A DNA stretch of 64,000 nucleotides from Haliclona indistincta (GCA_964017065.1 OZ024789.1:7320191-7384190), one strand, 5' to 3'; numbered from the stretch's first letter, positions 1 to 11,956 are shown. The notes: generated by a model from the sequence alone, not told the origin. Made by a program: numbers and translations.

Positions 1-23
1 TCCCTCTCTCTCTCTCTTTATAG

Positions 24-3000
24 CTGTTCACTACTGAGGACTGGAACACTCTGATGTATAGAACAGCTAGCTCCTATACAACTGAGATATGCAAGATCAA
101 TATAACTGGTGATATTCAAGACAACAACATTAACTTTCTGGCACATTTTGTGACGCTATACTACCTCATTGTGGTCATTTCCGTCGGCTGTATCCTCTTT
201 ACTTGTTTTGAAATGTCTCTAACTTGTTGTGTGATGAAGGAAGTACAGTGGGGCCTCACTCCACTAGAACAAAGCATTTTCTGGTCCTATGTAAACTGTT
301 CGTATTTCAGAGTTCTAGCTTATCATTCCAAGAGGTGTACAACTTCAAATAGTACAGTGGTAATAGTATATTTCTGTTGCGCGGTGCATTAGAAAACTTC
401 CTTATAAGGTGTTTGTATGAGCCGATTAAACATACGCTACACTGGGCCTTTACATGCAATAGTGGCGCACAGTTATAACACTACTTGGAATGATAAGCTT
501 CTGTGTGTTCCCATTGTACTTTTGCTGGCTACAAACTTCTGACTCAGCAATCAATTCTGATTAAATTTTGCATTATTTCTTTGACTATTCACTCTCACAG
601 TCATATTTGTCAATGTCTTCCTGGCTATTGCTGTAGACAAACTCTCTGAGATAAACGCTGTCAAAGAGGACATGACAATGCGAACAGAACAGCAAGAAGA
701 AAAGAGGAAGGAAAGAAAAGAACAATTGGATGCTCTCAAAAATCCTACAAGACCTCAAATGTTACGTCAAACACTGCAACGAGTGCTGTTATTCACTTCA
801 GGTGTCCGTGCTAGCTCGTACACACAACAAAAGAAGAAACTTCCTCGTCGAGTACGATCACTGATTGACGTTCCAAAAGACAAACTATACGTACGAAAAT
901 ATGGTTCTCTTGGATCACCCTCTCCAATGCCTGTGCTGAAGTTGAGAAGACTTCACAATGAAAGAAGAAGTGAGGGAGACATTGAGCCATTGAGAGAAGC
1001 TCCTGTCCGTAAAAGATCCGCTTCTTTGATACCCAATCGAGGCTCTGAATCATTTGAATCAGATGGTGGTAGTGATGTCGCCAGACCAACGCAGTTAGCT
1101 ATTACCAATCCGATTACAAAGTTTAATCTTGATTCTCCTCTTGAAACTGAAAATGATACTGAGCAATTTCGGAGACGAAAGTTGTCTTCAGTAGTGTCGT
1201 ACCAATCTACAGACAGACATGAAGACAATGAGCAATCAATACCATCACCATCGTCTAATGAGGACCATCAAGAGAATGAAAGAGAAGAAACTACTGAGAC
1301 AGAAGAAAGGAACAATGAAAGAAGTGGTTCTTTAGACCTGGCTACTTGTCGGCAGTCCAGCATTCAGTCAGCTCCAAATGGTGTATCAACTTCTCAGATA
1401 CAACAGCACAGTCATTCATTTGAGCGTACCCAGTCACTTCCTCAGTTTGACGCCAGCAAACTGCGACGCCCTTTTCTCACTCGACAAAATTCACTTGACA
1501 TTTCTCCTGGTAATGAAACCAAACTTACTGAGGCTACCTACAGCTCTAACCACCAAAAGTAAATCACTTCGCATGCATACATTCTATGTATATTGATTTG
1601 TTGGTTTTCCTCTCAGTAATGCTCCTCCAAGTTTACTAGCTAATGGATGGAAGCCAGCTGAGATGGAGGAAGAGGCTACCATTGATCGGTTAGTGAGACA
1701 GAGCTCACTGGAGAGTATCAGTCCACTGTCACACGACACGAACCAGACTACTGAACACAAGGTTTGTCCTAAGAATAGAGTAAACATTATGGGCACGCTA
1801 TAAGTGCACAAATTAAATTCAAGTGAAACAAAAAGTTTTTAACTTCATGTAAATCTTTTACCCATTAGAAGAACAAGACTTGGGAAACGTTCAAGTCAAA
1901 AGGTGAATATATGTACCCTTGCTAATCCGAACCCTTGCTAGTTCAGAGGGTCTACTCTTAAAGTGAATGAGTGTGATTTATAATGGTGTACATAAACAGG
2001 TCGTCGTGTGTGGAACTGGTTGAAGGAGTACCTTGGTACAATGCAGTTCAACCCTCAAGAAGAATTACAAAAAATTCCAGAGCATTCTGCTTTCTTTATT
2101 CTATCGCCTGATAACAGGTAGGCTTCTTTTGTCTCTATTATTAGTTCTTTATTTTTCTTACTAGAATGCGATTGATTTGCTACAAAATTGTGAAAACTAC
2201 ACTATTCCAGATTCTATCATACGGGTTGATCTTTCTTAGCAGTGGTATTTTAGCATTTGAAATAGCTCTTCCAGACGTTAATAACACCAACCCAATATGT
2301 CTGATTCAGGTAAGACAAGTCAAATGACCTAATCGCAACCTCTGCTTTTGTACAATAGGAACTGATCTTATATGTTGATACGGCACTGGTAGCATGGTTT
2401 CTATTGGAAATGCTAATGAAGGTAAGATTCAGTGCTCGCGTTTTTTTGTATACTGAAGTGTTTTTGTTCAGATGGTGGCGCTGGGAGTGTTTCTTCATCA
2501 AGGATCATATTTTAGAGGATTGTTCAATATAGTGGACTTTGTTGTCACTGTGACTTCAGCCGTACCACTCATATCTTTCTATTTAAACTACAGGTACTGG
2601 ACTACATCGACACTCACAATGGTAATTTGTCATCTCACTTAGATCTACAGCTGGCATGTGCCGATCTTACGGTTATGAACTTAATCCTGGAGTTGCCTTA
2701 CTGAGAATATTTAGAGTGCTTCGACCAATCAGATTCTTTCGTATTAAAGGAATTTACGTAAGCTAGTTATGCAGTTTTGTGCTAAATCATGCTTTTGTTG
2801 TTTCAGCTATTAATACAAGGGCTGTTAGCAACACTGAAGAACATGGGCTATATAGTATTTATATTTTTCATAACATTGGTGATATTTGCCATTATCGGAG
2901 TTCTGCTCTTCAAAGTAAGCAACGCCCTCTCACAAAAAATAATAATAAAATACAAGAATGTGTCGTACGTGTACTTGAAATTCAAGTTCTGAGTTTCATC

Positions 3001-6000
3001 AGTAGCTGATCTAATAGTGGCTGAAATATTGACCAGGCAGCTGTCCACTGGTCCTCGCCAGCACCTCCTGTCCCGTGTATATCACCTAGTGGTTCTAGAT
3101 AGTCTACAATACTACCGTGCTCTTGTATCTGTACAGCAAACTGCAAGTGCCTCAAGCAATGTGTCAGAGTCTTTCTTCCAGCACTATTGGCTCCTTTGGA
3201 AAAATGTTTCTTAGCAACTCTCACGTCTCTTTCGTACATTTTGTTTGCAGAAGTGACCAAGTCCATGCGTGAATAGTGAAAGAGGCATTTCGGATCAGTG
3301 TTCTGTTGGATCTTCAGACATTCTGGCGCCCACACAGTTACTATTGCCTGGAGAGAGTGTTCCTTTAGTAAGGAGCAGTAGTCATCTATTGATAGCAGCC
3401 ATAGGTCTAGGAGCCCCTTGTGTGCGTTCTTAGGAGTAACCACAGCAGTGCGTGACAGAGCTGGGTTGACAACAACGACCAGATCCCAGTCACTGTATTG
3501 GCGGCACGTGCCCCATAAATGGCTGCCTACTACGAACATACAAACGATACTAGCTTTGAATAGAGTCTGGCGAGGGAATCGTGTGTCCTCTGGGGCATTG
3601 CCTAACTTTTACCATCGACTCCTTCGAGGCCATCTTGCAGAAACCATGCGTTTTCGTCAATCCGCTTGCGTCACGAAGACGCGATTCTCGTACCGTACCT
3701 ACGTACGTTACTAAACATATACTAGGTATACTTACAGCATGTATTTGCCTCGCGCAGTGATGAGACCAATAGGCATATTACCTATAATTAACTCTTCTAC
3801 AGAATATTGAGCTACCTAGTTAGGTGGCTTAGCAAAATTGTGGGGACGAAGCGGATAAAAGCACCAAACTTGCAGGATGTTATCTATAGGCTTTATGAAG
3901 TAGTTTTAAGATGGGAGCCAACAGATCTTTTTTATTTTACCAGAGAAATTAATAGTAGAAGTTTGACCACAATTAATGAATATTCATCGCAAAATGTAAG
4001 TGAATACATTTAAAATGTTTTGAATATCATTAAAACATACAGTAACAAGTAGTGAATTTGATTAACTGTACATGTACTGGAATTGTTAATAAACTTCCAA
4101 TTAGATTTCTGACAACTAAATCTATGTTAGAATTCATTCAATGTCATTATAATGCATGCCCTAGCCTGTGACAATAGATTTGCTAATCCTACTTGGACAG
4201 ACTCGGTTAAATTCCAGCTCAATCATAGCAAGTAAGCACAGGAAAGACCAATATATTGAGGAAGGATTGCACTGTAGCAGCTCAATACTCCCCAGACTGA
4301 GGTTTGGTCATCTAACTTGCAGTAAGATGTCAGTACAGTAGGTCTTTCTTGTGACTATTTTTGTCTATGACATAATGCTTGCTGCTATTATAAGAGCTGT
4401 TTGTAACATAATAGAGAGATTGCTATCGCTACAAAGTCCTATCGCTTAATAATTATTTATCTACAGGACTTGTAATTATCATAGAAATAGAACCTGAGAT
4501 ACATACCTGAGTGCTTGATGATAAAGTAAAGTGTAGTGCTTTTATTTCATGGGTCAATTTTAGTTCATGAAATTCTGACATTCACAAAAAATTAGTGGCA
4601 CAATCTTTTTTGTGCAAATGTGTTTCAGTGCTAATCACGACAATAAAAGCATCCTATAATACCACACTGCATGTTACAAGCCTAGTTGTGTACATGTTTA
4701 GAATGACTTTAAGAGTGTTTTCTGAATCTGAAGTTTGAAGAGTCACCTTCGTGCACTAATGTGTTGATCCAGATCTGAGCTCTTTTGTGTTATTGACGAT
4801 CTAGGTCTGCTTGCTACTGAATTGGTGCAAGAAAATTATTTGTTATAGTCTTTGGATGTTTGGAGCCAACGTGTCCTACACATATCTTTCAGTTTTTGTC
4901 TGTTCGAAGTTGGCTGTCGTTTGGAAATTGCCTTTTCAAAGAGCCCTTTGCCGTTTAGGATGCGCAGCAAAAAAAAACGGTACACTCTTCCTATTACTTC
5001 AATCATATTTTGCACACTTGAGACCTTTGACCACAGGCAGTGACTGGCACAGTGGAGGTGAACTAAGTCTGGCAGAAGCAAGAGAGATTTTTGTATAGAG
5101 CTCGAGCTTGTAGACTTAAAAAAACTCAGCAGTTGTACATAATATTGAACTGACATGAAGACTGATTACATTGAAATTAATTGTAGTGTATATAATCCTG
5201 GAGTGAACATGCTCCAAAGTGATATAGAAATGAATTACTAGTTACAGCTCCATGCACATCACGCATGTATGAGTACAAGCTATGGGCCGTAAAACATCAG
5301 ATAAACTTGTACTATGCAGAAACTCTATCAATTTCATTTTTTTGCTGGTGTCAGATAATGGTCGATAACTGGATAGTTATAGGCATAAGACTAATCAATA
5401 GAGACTAACTTTAAACTTGAGCCGGCTGGAATTTAACTGAGTCTGTCCAAGTTGGATTAGCAAATCTATTGTCACAGGCTAGGGCATGCATTATAATGCC
5501 ATTGAATGAATTCTAACATAGATTTAGTTGTCAGAAATCTAATTGGAAGTTTATTAACAATTCATGTACATGTACAGTTAATCAAATTCACTACTTGTTA
5601 CTGTATGTTTTAATGATATTCAAAACATTTTAAATGTATTCACTTACATTTTGCGATGAATATTCATTAATTGTGGTCAAACTTCTAATATTAATTTCTC
5701 TGGTAAAATAAAGAAGATCTGTTGGCTCCCATCTTAAAACTACTTCATAAAGCCTATAGATAACATCCTGCAAGTTTGGTGCTTTTATCCGCTTCGTCCC
5801 CAAATCAGCAAATTTGGCTGTTAAGCCACCTCACTAACCGGGAAGACAATCAATGGAGGGTTTCTGGATTTTTTGTTTTTGCTGTTATTTGCATTTTTAG
5901 CATGTTTTGACAGTGATAATAGTAAATAAAACAAGACATGGTCCATCGTGCTGTCCCCGCGCACGTGCTATAAATGGGCGTGGCTGCTGTTTGATTGCTT

Positions 6001-8524
6001 GCTTGGGTGTGGCTCAGTAACACAATGTAGCTGCTTTATGAGCACGCTGACGGAGGTCTGAAAGTCTGCTTTCTCTAGTAAATTTAAAATTATTACAGTG
6101 TAATACAACTAAGTTTGTAATAACCTTTGCTGTTCAGTTTCATTTAACCTGCTCTCATGAGCACGCTGACGGAGGTCTGAAAGTCTGCTTTCTCTAGTAA
6201 ATTTAAAATTATTACAGTGTAAAGGTAAGAATAGAGTATACCTTTGCTCTTCAGTTTCTGTCGACAATCTTTTACTAGCACTCTGACTAAGATCTGAAAG
6301 TCTGCTTTCTCTGCGAAGTTGCAGGCAATGGCATCGTTTATAGCCTATTGTAGCAAAATTATAGAGCATACCTTGCATCAGGTGTCTCTCTTTTACGCTG
6401 CCTGCGCTTTCTCTCCCGTGCCAAAGCCCTGGATCTGGGCAAATCGCTGTCGTCCATTTTAATGGATGGTTATTAAAGAACGTAGTGTTTATGAAAGAAC
6501 GTCATGTAGACCCCGAGACCCCGCGGGTTCCAAAACGTGACATATATATATATATACATACAAACATACAATTTCGAAACTGTACTACGCGATCAAATGC
6601 CTCACGCTAAGGCGCTCGGCAATAAATGTAGGCTATAGCGCTAGCGTCTATGAATTAAAATTGTGTTCCCGTAACTGCACTGCAAGTTGTAACCTTGTAG
6701 GCAACAATTTAAAAATCATATTATTGTTGTAGGGCCGGTTTCAATACTGTTCTGACCTTGTGACCGTTGACAGAGATGACTGCCGGTAAGTGTGTTTATA
6801 ATCATTTGCTGTGTTCTGTTACCTTCTTTTTACTAGTGGAAATTACTTTCAGTATCCCAATGGAGATCTCGAATGCACTATAGTGAGTACTGCATGCAAT
6901 CAATGTTATAAACTTTGGTGGCGGAATCATTTCCTACAGGTGAAGGAGAGGGAGTGGTTATACAGAAAACTTAATTTCGATAACATCTTTGTAGCACTGC
7001 TAACATTGTGTACAATGATTACCAAAGAGGGATGGCACGAGTGAGTCAGTTATTTTTTGAATAATTATTTCTGAAATGAAACCTCCTTGTTTTGACAAGT
7101 TGTGCAATGAATCGATAATTAGTCATTTTTGCTTCTCTTGCTATAAATTTTGAAAATCTTATTTATTTTCTAGAATCATGTACAATGCTATTGACTCCAC
7201 TGGAGAGGGAAAAGGCATCAGGAGGAACAGCAGTGTATTTTCTTCTGTTTACTTCATATTGTACATGATTGTGGTCACGTTCATCCTGCTGAACCTGTTT
7301 GTTGGATTTGTAATTGTGACGTTTCAAAGAGTAGGAGTCAAGCCCTTCAAAGAAGCTAACTTGGATAGAAATCAGGTGAGAATCAGTGTAAAACAATACA
7401 ATACTTTGCCCTCTGTTTCCTTCTTCAGCGTAACTGTGTGTATTTTGCTCTTACTGCTCGTCCAAAGAAAACTTATCAACCTCGTTTTGAATTTCACAAG
7501 AAGCTATACGATCTAGTGACATCACCAGCTGCTAATATGGTCATATTCATAGCCCTTGTACTGAATACAGTAATACTAGCACTTCAGGTGAGCACTGTTA
7601 GTACACATGTCTGTACTTACTGCATTGTGTAGATCTATGCTATACCATGGGAGCATACTGTGACGTGGAATGTTGCCATCTACTGGACTAATGTAGCATT
7701 CACAGTGTTCTTTGCTCTTGAGACTATAGTGAAAATTGCAGTACTCACTCCTCCTGTAAGCTATACTGTGGTATAAAAAGTAGTATCATAGTACGAATGT
7801 ATAGAATCAGGAGCTAATCATTCTAAGAAGCGTACAACCATGGAACAACAGAATGAGTGCGAGGATTATATAGCCCTAGTAGCGTACATTCACACGTGGG
7901 TGTATGGCTCATACAAAAACTGCCTAATAAGAAGTTTTTTCAACGCAACGAGCAGAGGGACACCGCGCTATATTTCAAGTTGTACTCTCCTTGGAATGAT
8001 AAGCTTCTGGTATAATAAAGGGACATCTTGCATAATGACAGAATGACCAAAACCACTGAATGCAAAAGTTTTGCATAAGAGATTTTTGAAACTACTACTT
8101 TGTCTGTATCTTGTATTTTTTGCTCCAGAACTATTTTCGTCACGGTTGGAATGTGTTTGCCTTTTTGATAGCACTTGGGTCTGTTCTAGAGACAGTAATT
8201 CAAAAATCAACCAACTCAAGAGTGAGACACTGTTACAAATTTTTATTCTTATGTCTAAGTTTTGTTTGTACAGGATCCACTTAGTTCAGTATTGGAGAAC
8301 GCTAGTCTGACACACATAGCTAGTTCATTCCGTGTGCTTCGTTTACTACAGCCTACCAAGAAGATCCGACTCATCCTATGGACAGTAGTTCAGTCGCTTG
8401 AGGTGACTGCAACAAACTGTTTTTCATCTTTAATCTCATTGTCTTTGCTAATGTGCAGATATTTCCATGGGTTGGTGTGTTACTGGTTTGGTTGATCTAC
8501 TTGTTCTCAGTCACTGGAATTCAC
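24..8524 (+). CDS. Voltage-gated calcium channel alpha-1 subunit, exons for domain II pore to domain IV S5 (5' end outside window)
   Basis: Pore-forming subunit of a plasma-membrane CaV channel. Nineteen exons join with matching phases: 24-189, 601-1558, 1617-1761, 1869-1902, 2000-2117, 2165-2309, 2359-2421, 2472-2593, 2643-2757, 2807-2914, 6733-6785, 6837-6882, 6940-7040, 7174-7375, 7429-7587, 7633-7755, 8129-8221, 8274-8402, 8459-8524. The first encodes the domain II filter (TTEDWN). The second gives IIS6 (NVFLAIAVDKL) and a long Ser/Glu-rich II-III linker. Domain III follows, with S4 reading RIFRVLRPIRFFRIKG and filter TKEGW. Domain IV S1-S5 ends in YLFSVTGIH. Glutamate is present at the filter position in domains II, III and IV, as expected for a calcium channel. 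The protein continues into the cassette at 10507. Domain I and the start lie left of the window. The family call is very secure; the CaV1/2/3 class was not resolved, although the IQ region argues against CaV3. Confidence 0.95.
190..600 (+). other. Probable U12-type intron in CaV IIS6
   Basis: The donor begins GTATCCTCT, close to the minor-spliceosome consensus GTATCCTTT. A TTCTTTGAC-like branch site sits about 17 bases before the CAG acceptor at 600. Splicing here joins ISVG to the FVNVFLAIAV block of S6 in phase 1. Minor introns are known to be conserved in voltage-gated cation-channel genes. Confidence 0.6.
316..500. mobile_element. Small inverted-repeat element (MITE) in a CaV intron
   Basis: The ends are AGCTTATCATTCCAAG and its inverted partner CTTGGAATGATAAGCTT. 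A relative with the same ends lies at 7811-8006 in another intron of the same gene. It has no coding capacity. Confidence 0.6.
2982..3539 (-). CDS. Nucleotidyltransferase-fold protein (RlaP/DNA polymerase beta-like), nested in a CaV intron
   Basis: An uninterrupted 185-codon antisense ORF in the 3.8-kb CaV intron 2915-6732. Near its N-terminus it carries GSHLWGTCRQYSDWDLVVVV, matching the minimal nucleotidyltransferase motif GS-(x)n-SDxD with both catalytic acidic residues. Farther on, KKHFSKGANSAGRK and an HGSIVDY segment resemble the helical part of predicted polymerase-beta-like nucleotidyltransferases (RlaP/PF10127 type); this subfamily call is from memory. The first in-frame Met lies only four residues before the motif, so the N-terminus looks short. 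An upstream Met in another frame (MPQRTHDSLARL, about 3602) would supply a plausible leader helix but is out of frame, so a frameshift or small intron is possible. Substrate unknown. Confidence 0.6.
   Translation of the reverse strand: MFVVGSHLWGTCRQYSDWDLVVVVNPALSRTAVVTPKNAHKGLLDLWLLSIDDYCSLLKEHSLQAIVTVWAPECLKIQQNTDPKCLFHYSRMDLVTSANKMYERDVRVAKKHFSKGANSAGRKTLTHCLRHLQFAVQIQEHGSIVDYLEPLGDIHGTGGAGEDQWTAAWSIFQPLLDQLLMKLRT
3812..5842. mobile_element. Long-inverted-repeat DNA transposon, defective
   Basis: Two arms of about 420 bases, 3812-4226 and 5418-5842, are near-perfect inverted copies, both including GGGGACGAAGCGGATAAAAG and the GGTGGCTTA end. The central 1.2 kb holds a transposase remnant on the - strand. 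The arms are long enough to form a strong hairpin in CaV pre-mRNA. A precise target duplication was not resolved. Confidence 0.75.
4836..5156 (-). pseudogene. Transposase fragment (ZMYM1/DUF4371, hAT-related type)
   Basis: A 106-codon ORF inside the inverted-repeat element. It contains LHCASHCL, a SVQNMIEVIGRVYRFF stretch and LKDMCRTRWLQ. These match in order the core of the ZMYM1-like, hAT-related transposases (HC-x-SH-x-LNL, then xFF, then L-x-TRW). The usual residues after the histidine block are missing and the protein is far shorter than a full transposase, so it is a non-functional remnant. Confidence 0.55.
6014..6457 (-). CDS. Small gene built from repeated in-phase exons; Helitron-like Arg/Glu-rich repeats
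   Basis: Four exons join in one frame: 6457-6372, 6310-6242, 6193-6125 and 6074-6014. The first starts MDDSDLPRSRALARERKRR. The next three each encode the same 23-residue unit, RESRLSDLxQxA...RLxxETEEQR, and each is flanked by nearly the same intron. At DNA level this is a tandem repeat with a period of about 117 bases. Units of this kind (ESRL...ETxEQR) are common at the N-termini of Helitron-encoded and related repeat proteins in invertebrates, which makes a transposon remnant the likeliest origin. The product would be about 94 residues and strongly charged. It ends without a recognisable catalytic domain. Whether it is expressed is unknown. Confidence 0.5.
7811..8006. mobile_element. Small inverted-repeat element (MITE) in a CaV intron
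   Basis: It shares the ends GAGCTAATCATT and TTGGAATGATAAGCTTC with the element at 316-500. It lies in the intron between the IVS2 and IVS3 exons and contains no gene. Confidence 0.5.
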
Positions 8525-8597
8525 GTAAGACATGATACATGATACATGTACGTGCGTACTATCACAGAATCTAACTGGTATGGGCCCTTGATGGTAT

Positions 8598-8846
8598 CAG
8601 GAGCGCATATAAACAAGGGAGCATGTAACTCTGTAAACGGCGAAATCCTAAAATGGCGGCTGTTCTAAAAATAATAGTTTCCATATAAGAACTATAATCC
8701 ATATAAGGTCTATAATTTCAACCGCGCCTCCACCCGGTATACTTTATATGGAAGTAACTAAAATAGCAAGTCAGCCATATTAGGATTTCGCCGTTATATG
8801 GGGTAGTGTTCAGAGTTACATGCTCCCTTGTTTATATGCGCTCCTG
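8598..8846. mobile_element. 249-bp MITE with 36-bp terminal inverted repeats
   Basis: Perfect inverted ends, 8598-8633 and 8811-8846, begin CAGGAGCGCATATAAACAAG. The inner sequence GGCGAAATCCTAA is repeated inverted as well. The direct repeat ATGGTAT flanks both sides (8591-8597 and 8847-8853). The paralogous positions near 17056 and 32770 are empty (CCCTTGGTGTTCAATACC), which confirms an insertion after the array formed. Confidence 0.85.
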
Positions 8847-9247
8847 ATGGTATTCAATACCTGATAATGGTACTCGCTATTGTATAGACTGGTTGCAATA
8901 GTGAGTAACAATCTGACTGATGAGTTGGCTATTATGTACATGTGTATCAGAACGGTTATCTCTGTGTAATAGTATTGTATATGTATTGAGAATTATAAAT
9001 ATTATTACAATACTGTTACTTTAATGAATAAAAGGTTTGCAATAGTATAGTAAAGTAGCACTAGGATGTAGGAAAAAAAACATTAATAAAAAAACATAAA
9101 GAAAAGATAAAGATAAAGAAAATAAGATAAAGCTACATATAATAGTTATGATAAAACTAAAGGAAAAAACAAATAAATAAAGTACCCAAAAGAACATTTA
9201 CAACTACATTTACACTGACTGAAAATATCAAATGAGAGCAAAATGGT

Positions 9248-10246
9248 TCATTGCTGCATCTGGTTATTGTTCTTGTGTAGTAGTAATCGTGTGTCCTCTT
9301 CATTCTCACTCACTGGTATGTATTCAGTGTTACATGTCTCTGACATTCCTTCACTAGTATATACACCGGTACGATACGTGCAACGATGGTTAATGCTTCC
9401 ATATCTAACTGCTGGTTCTCTTCTTCTCTTGCTTCTCAACCTGTTTCTTACTGAGAAGAGATGTACAGCAACTGATACAGCAGAAAATAATCCTGGTATA
9501 CCATAAATAACGTTTCTAGATATAAATACTGTAAATATAATACCAGTGTTGTTTTGTAAATTGTTTGTTATAGAATAAACAAGACAAAAGGAAAAAGCTG
9601 GTAGTATTGTTAGGATAAAGAATGGCAATATTTCTATCAGTGCCTTTCTGTGGCTCTCTTTAGTAGCAGTAGTCTTCATACACATGTTATATCCACAAGC
9701 TCTACAACTCAGTGGTACTACTGCCAATAAAGTGAATACAATGTTTAAAATAAAAAATATAATTAAACAAATCTCTTCAGTCAGTTTAATTGCTGGACCA
9801 CAATTACTGCATGCATACATTAATATTAGCAATATTGCCCATAACATTAGAGCGATGATGAATGGTATGAACAAACAAAGATCAGCTTTGTATGTGAACT
9901 GATAGTTGTGTAGAGCCATAAGATATATACTGATGGAAATACATACACCAATCATTAATGCAACTACTAGGCAACCAATTATAAACATTGAAAAGGTTTG
10001 TATAACAGAATCTATGTTTACATCTTGTGTTGTCCTTAAAATAATCAAAGAATATTCAATTGCAGTAGCCAAAGATGAGCCAATCAGTGGTAAGAGTTTG
10101 TAAAGCACCAGACGATAGATGAATTTATGCCACAACTTGTAGTATAGCAGAGCTGCCACAGCAATGATACATGTTACAGTAGACACACCTGCTAAAGATA
10201 CGGTGACAATATCGGACTGGAGCAAGGAATTGTTGTTGGTGTCCAT
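9248..10246 (-). CDS. 7TM receptor A1 (GPCR-like), antisense in CaV intron
   Basis: An intronless 332-residue protein with seven hydrophobic segments at about 12-36, 48-70, 83-112, 122-145, 158-180, 203-226 and 236-265. It has a short N-terminus and a charged cytoplasmic tail of about 65 residues ending EDTRLLLHKNNNQMQQ. Loop 1 is basic (WHKFIYRLVLYK), as expected for an inside loop. I see no DRY, NPxxY or class B/C hallmarks. It belongs to an orphan 7TM group and the ligand is unknown. It sits antisense between the CaV S5 exon (8524) and the pore exon (10507), so it is nested in the channel gene. Asn-linked sites (NNS, NNT) lie in outside segments. Confidence 0.85.
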   Translation of the reverse strand: MDTNNNSLLQSDIVTVSLAGVSTVTCIIAVAALLYYKLWHKFIYRLVLYKLLPLIGSSLATAIEYSLIILRTTQDVNIDSVIQTFSMFIIGCLVVALMIGVCISISIYLMALHNYQFTYKADLCLFIPFIIALMLWAILLILMYACSNCGPAIKLTEEICLIIFFILNIVFTLLAVVPLSCRACGYNMCMKTTATKESHRKALIEILPFFILTILPAFSFCLVYSITNNLQNNTGIIFTVFISRNVIYGIPGLFSAVSVAVHLFSVRNRLRSKRRREPAVRYGSINHRCTYRTGVYTSEGMSETCNTEYIPVSENEEDTRLLLHKNNNQMQQ

Positions 10247-10506
10247 GTCAGACCGTCTCTAAAGAGTAATATTAGAATCTGTTGTTAAAATAGGTACATT
10301 GTAGATATGATGTAGACAGTGTTATCTTATTGAATTAGTAGTATCAACAGTTCAGTTAGGTAATGTATTATTATAATAACATAATTTAACAAAGTTGTTT
10401 TAAGAATTTCTACATGCCAAAGTCACTGCATGTGTTTAGGAATTTGGAAGTACATCTCAATGGAAATTAACTATGAGAATTCTGACATACTGTCTCTTTT
10501 CTTCAG

Positions 10507-11863
10507 TTGTTTGGTACTATTGAGATTGGTTCAGTGGATGATATCACACCCACTACTGCTATCACTACCTACAACAACTTTGCTAACTTTCCTCAAGCAG
10601 CACTAGTCATGATCAGGTTATCTCTTCATGCTATTCTCAATCCTGTCTGACCCTTTCTTCTATAAATAAATGAAGATGTCTAACTGGCGAGAACTGGGAA
10701 CAAGTAATGCTATCATGTTCAGGTAGTGCACCTTGTGATCCATCAGTCAACATGACTAATTCTTGTGGCAGTCATGCTAGCTACGTGTTTTTTCCATTAT
10801 TCTTCTTGGTTGGAGTGATTTTGGTGAGTACGTGGTACATGAAATGGATGAATGAATAAATAAATGAATGAGTGGAGGGTTTCATTCAGAAATATATTTT
10901 GTATCAGCTTCATAGGGGGTCTGGGGTGTGCCCCAGATAGTTTTTGCATTTTTAAGCCTCCTGAGAGTGATTTGGGGTATTTTGGACACCAAAGCAGCAG
11001 CACACATGTAACTTTTGAGCGCTGTATGAACTCTGGAGTGATTGGACTACATTCTGTACAATTTTTGCCTTTTTATAGATTCTTAATTTGTTTGTTGCGA
11101 TCATTATTGATAACTTTGACTACTATGTACGTGACAAGTCTATCCTGGGCTCTCATCATCTCGCTGAGTTTCCTTTTCTCTGGGCCAAGTATGATCCCAA
11201 TGGCACGTAAGTACATCACGTAGTATTAAATGTACTTTATTATGTATTGATTTATAGTGGTAGGATAATACATCATGATCTGATGAAACTAATGAGATCA
11301 CTCAATCCACCGCTGGGGTGGGGAAAGTTGTGCCCCCAAGAACTGGCTTATTGGGTATAATACTAATTCTTCTCTCTTTTCTTTCCTACCTCTCTCTCTT
11401 CTCTTTATACCATCTCATTCTATTATTCAGAAAATGATGCAGTTAAACATTCCACTAAATGAAGATGGTACTATTGATTTCTACAGTACATTGCTTAGTA
11501 TTGTGTGTCGAGCACTGTCCATTGAGACACAAGGTATTAACACAGAAGAACGGATATAATGTTATTGCTACCCTTTATTTAGGTGACATTGCTTCTTTAA
11601 AGCAAAGGTTGAAAGTACTGTTTCCTGACAAAGGACTGGATAAGATTCTCCCAACAGATACCGGTACTGTAGTTATCAGTTGTATAGTTACTATGATAAT
11701 ATTTACTACTAGATACTACCAAACCTTACTATGCTGCTCTACTGGTACAATATCACTGGAGAAGATGGAAAGTAAAGAATGAAAAAGCCATATCTAAACC
11801 TCAGCTACGAAGAAGAAAACTAAGCATGATGGTATGTAGCATGATAGAGTCAACTCTGTGTGT

Positions 11864-11904
<41 letters not shown>

Positions 11905-11925
11905 CGTGTGTGCGAGCGTGCGTGC

Positions 11926-11956
<31 letters not shown>

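Noticed and set aside
672..1562. Separate 296-residue protein starting at MTMRTEQQ
   Set aside because: It is the CaV IIS6/II-III linker exon; the frame continues upstream through the acceptor at 600 into S6.
3807..4013. 68-residue ORF in the left arm of the foldback element
   Set aside because: It lies in a terminal inverted repeat, with an inverted copy in the other arm and no family motif.
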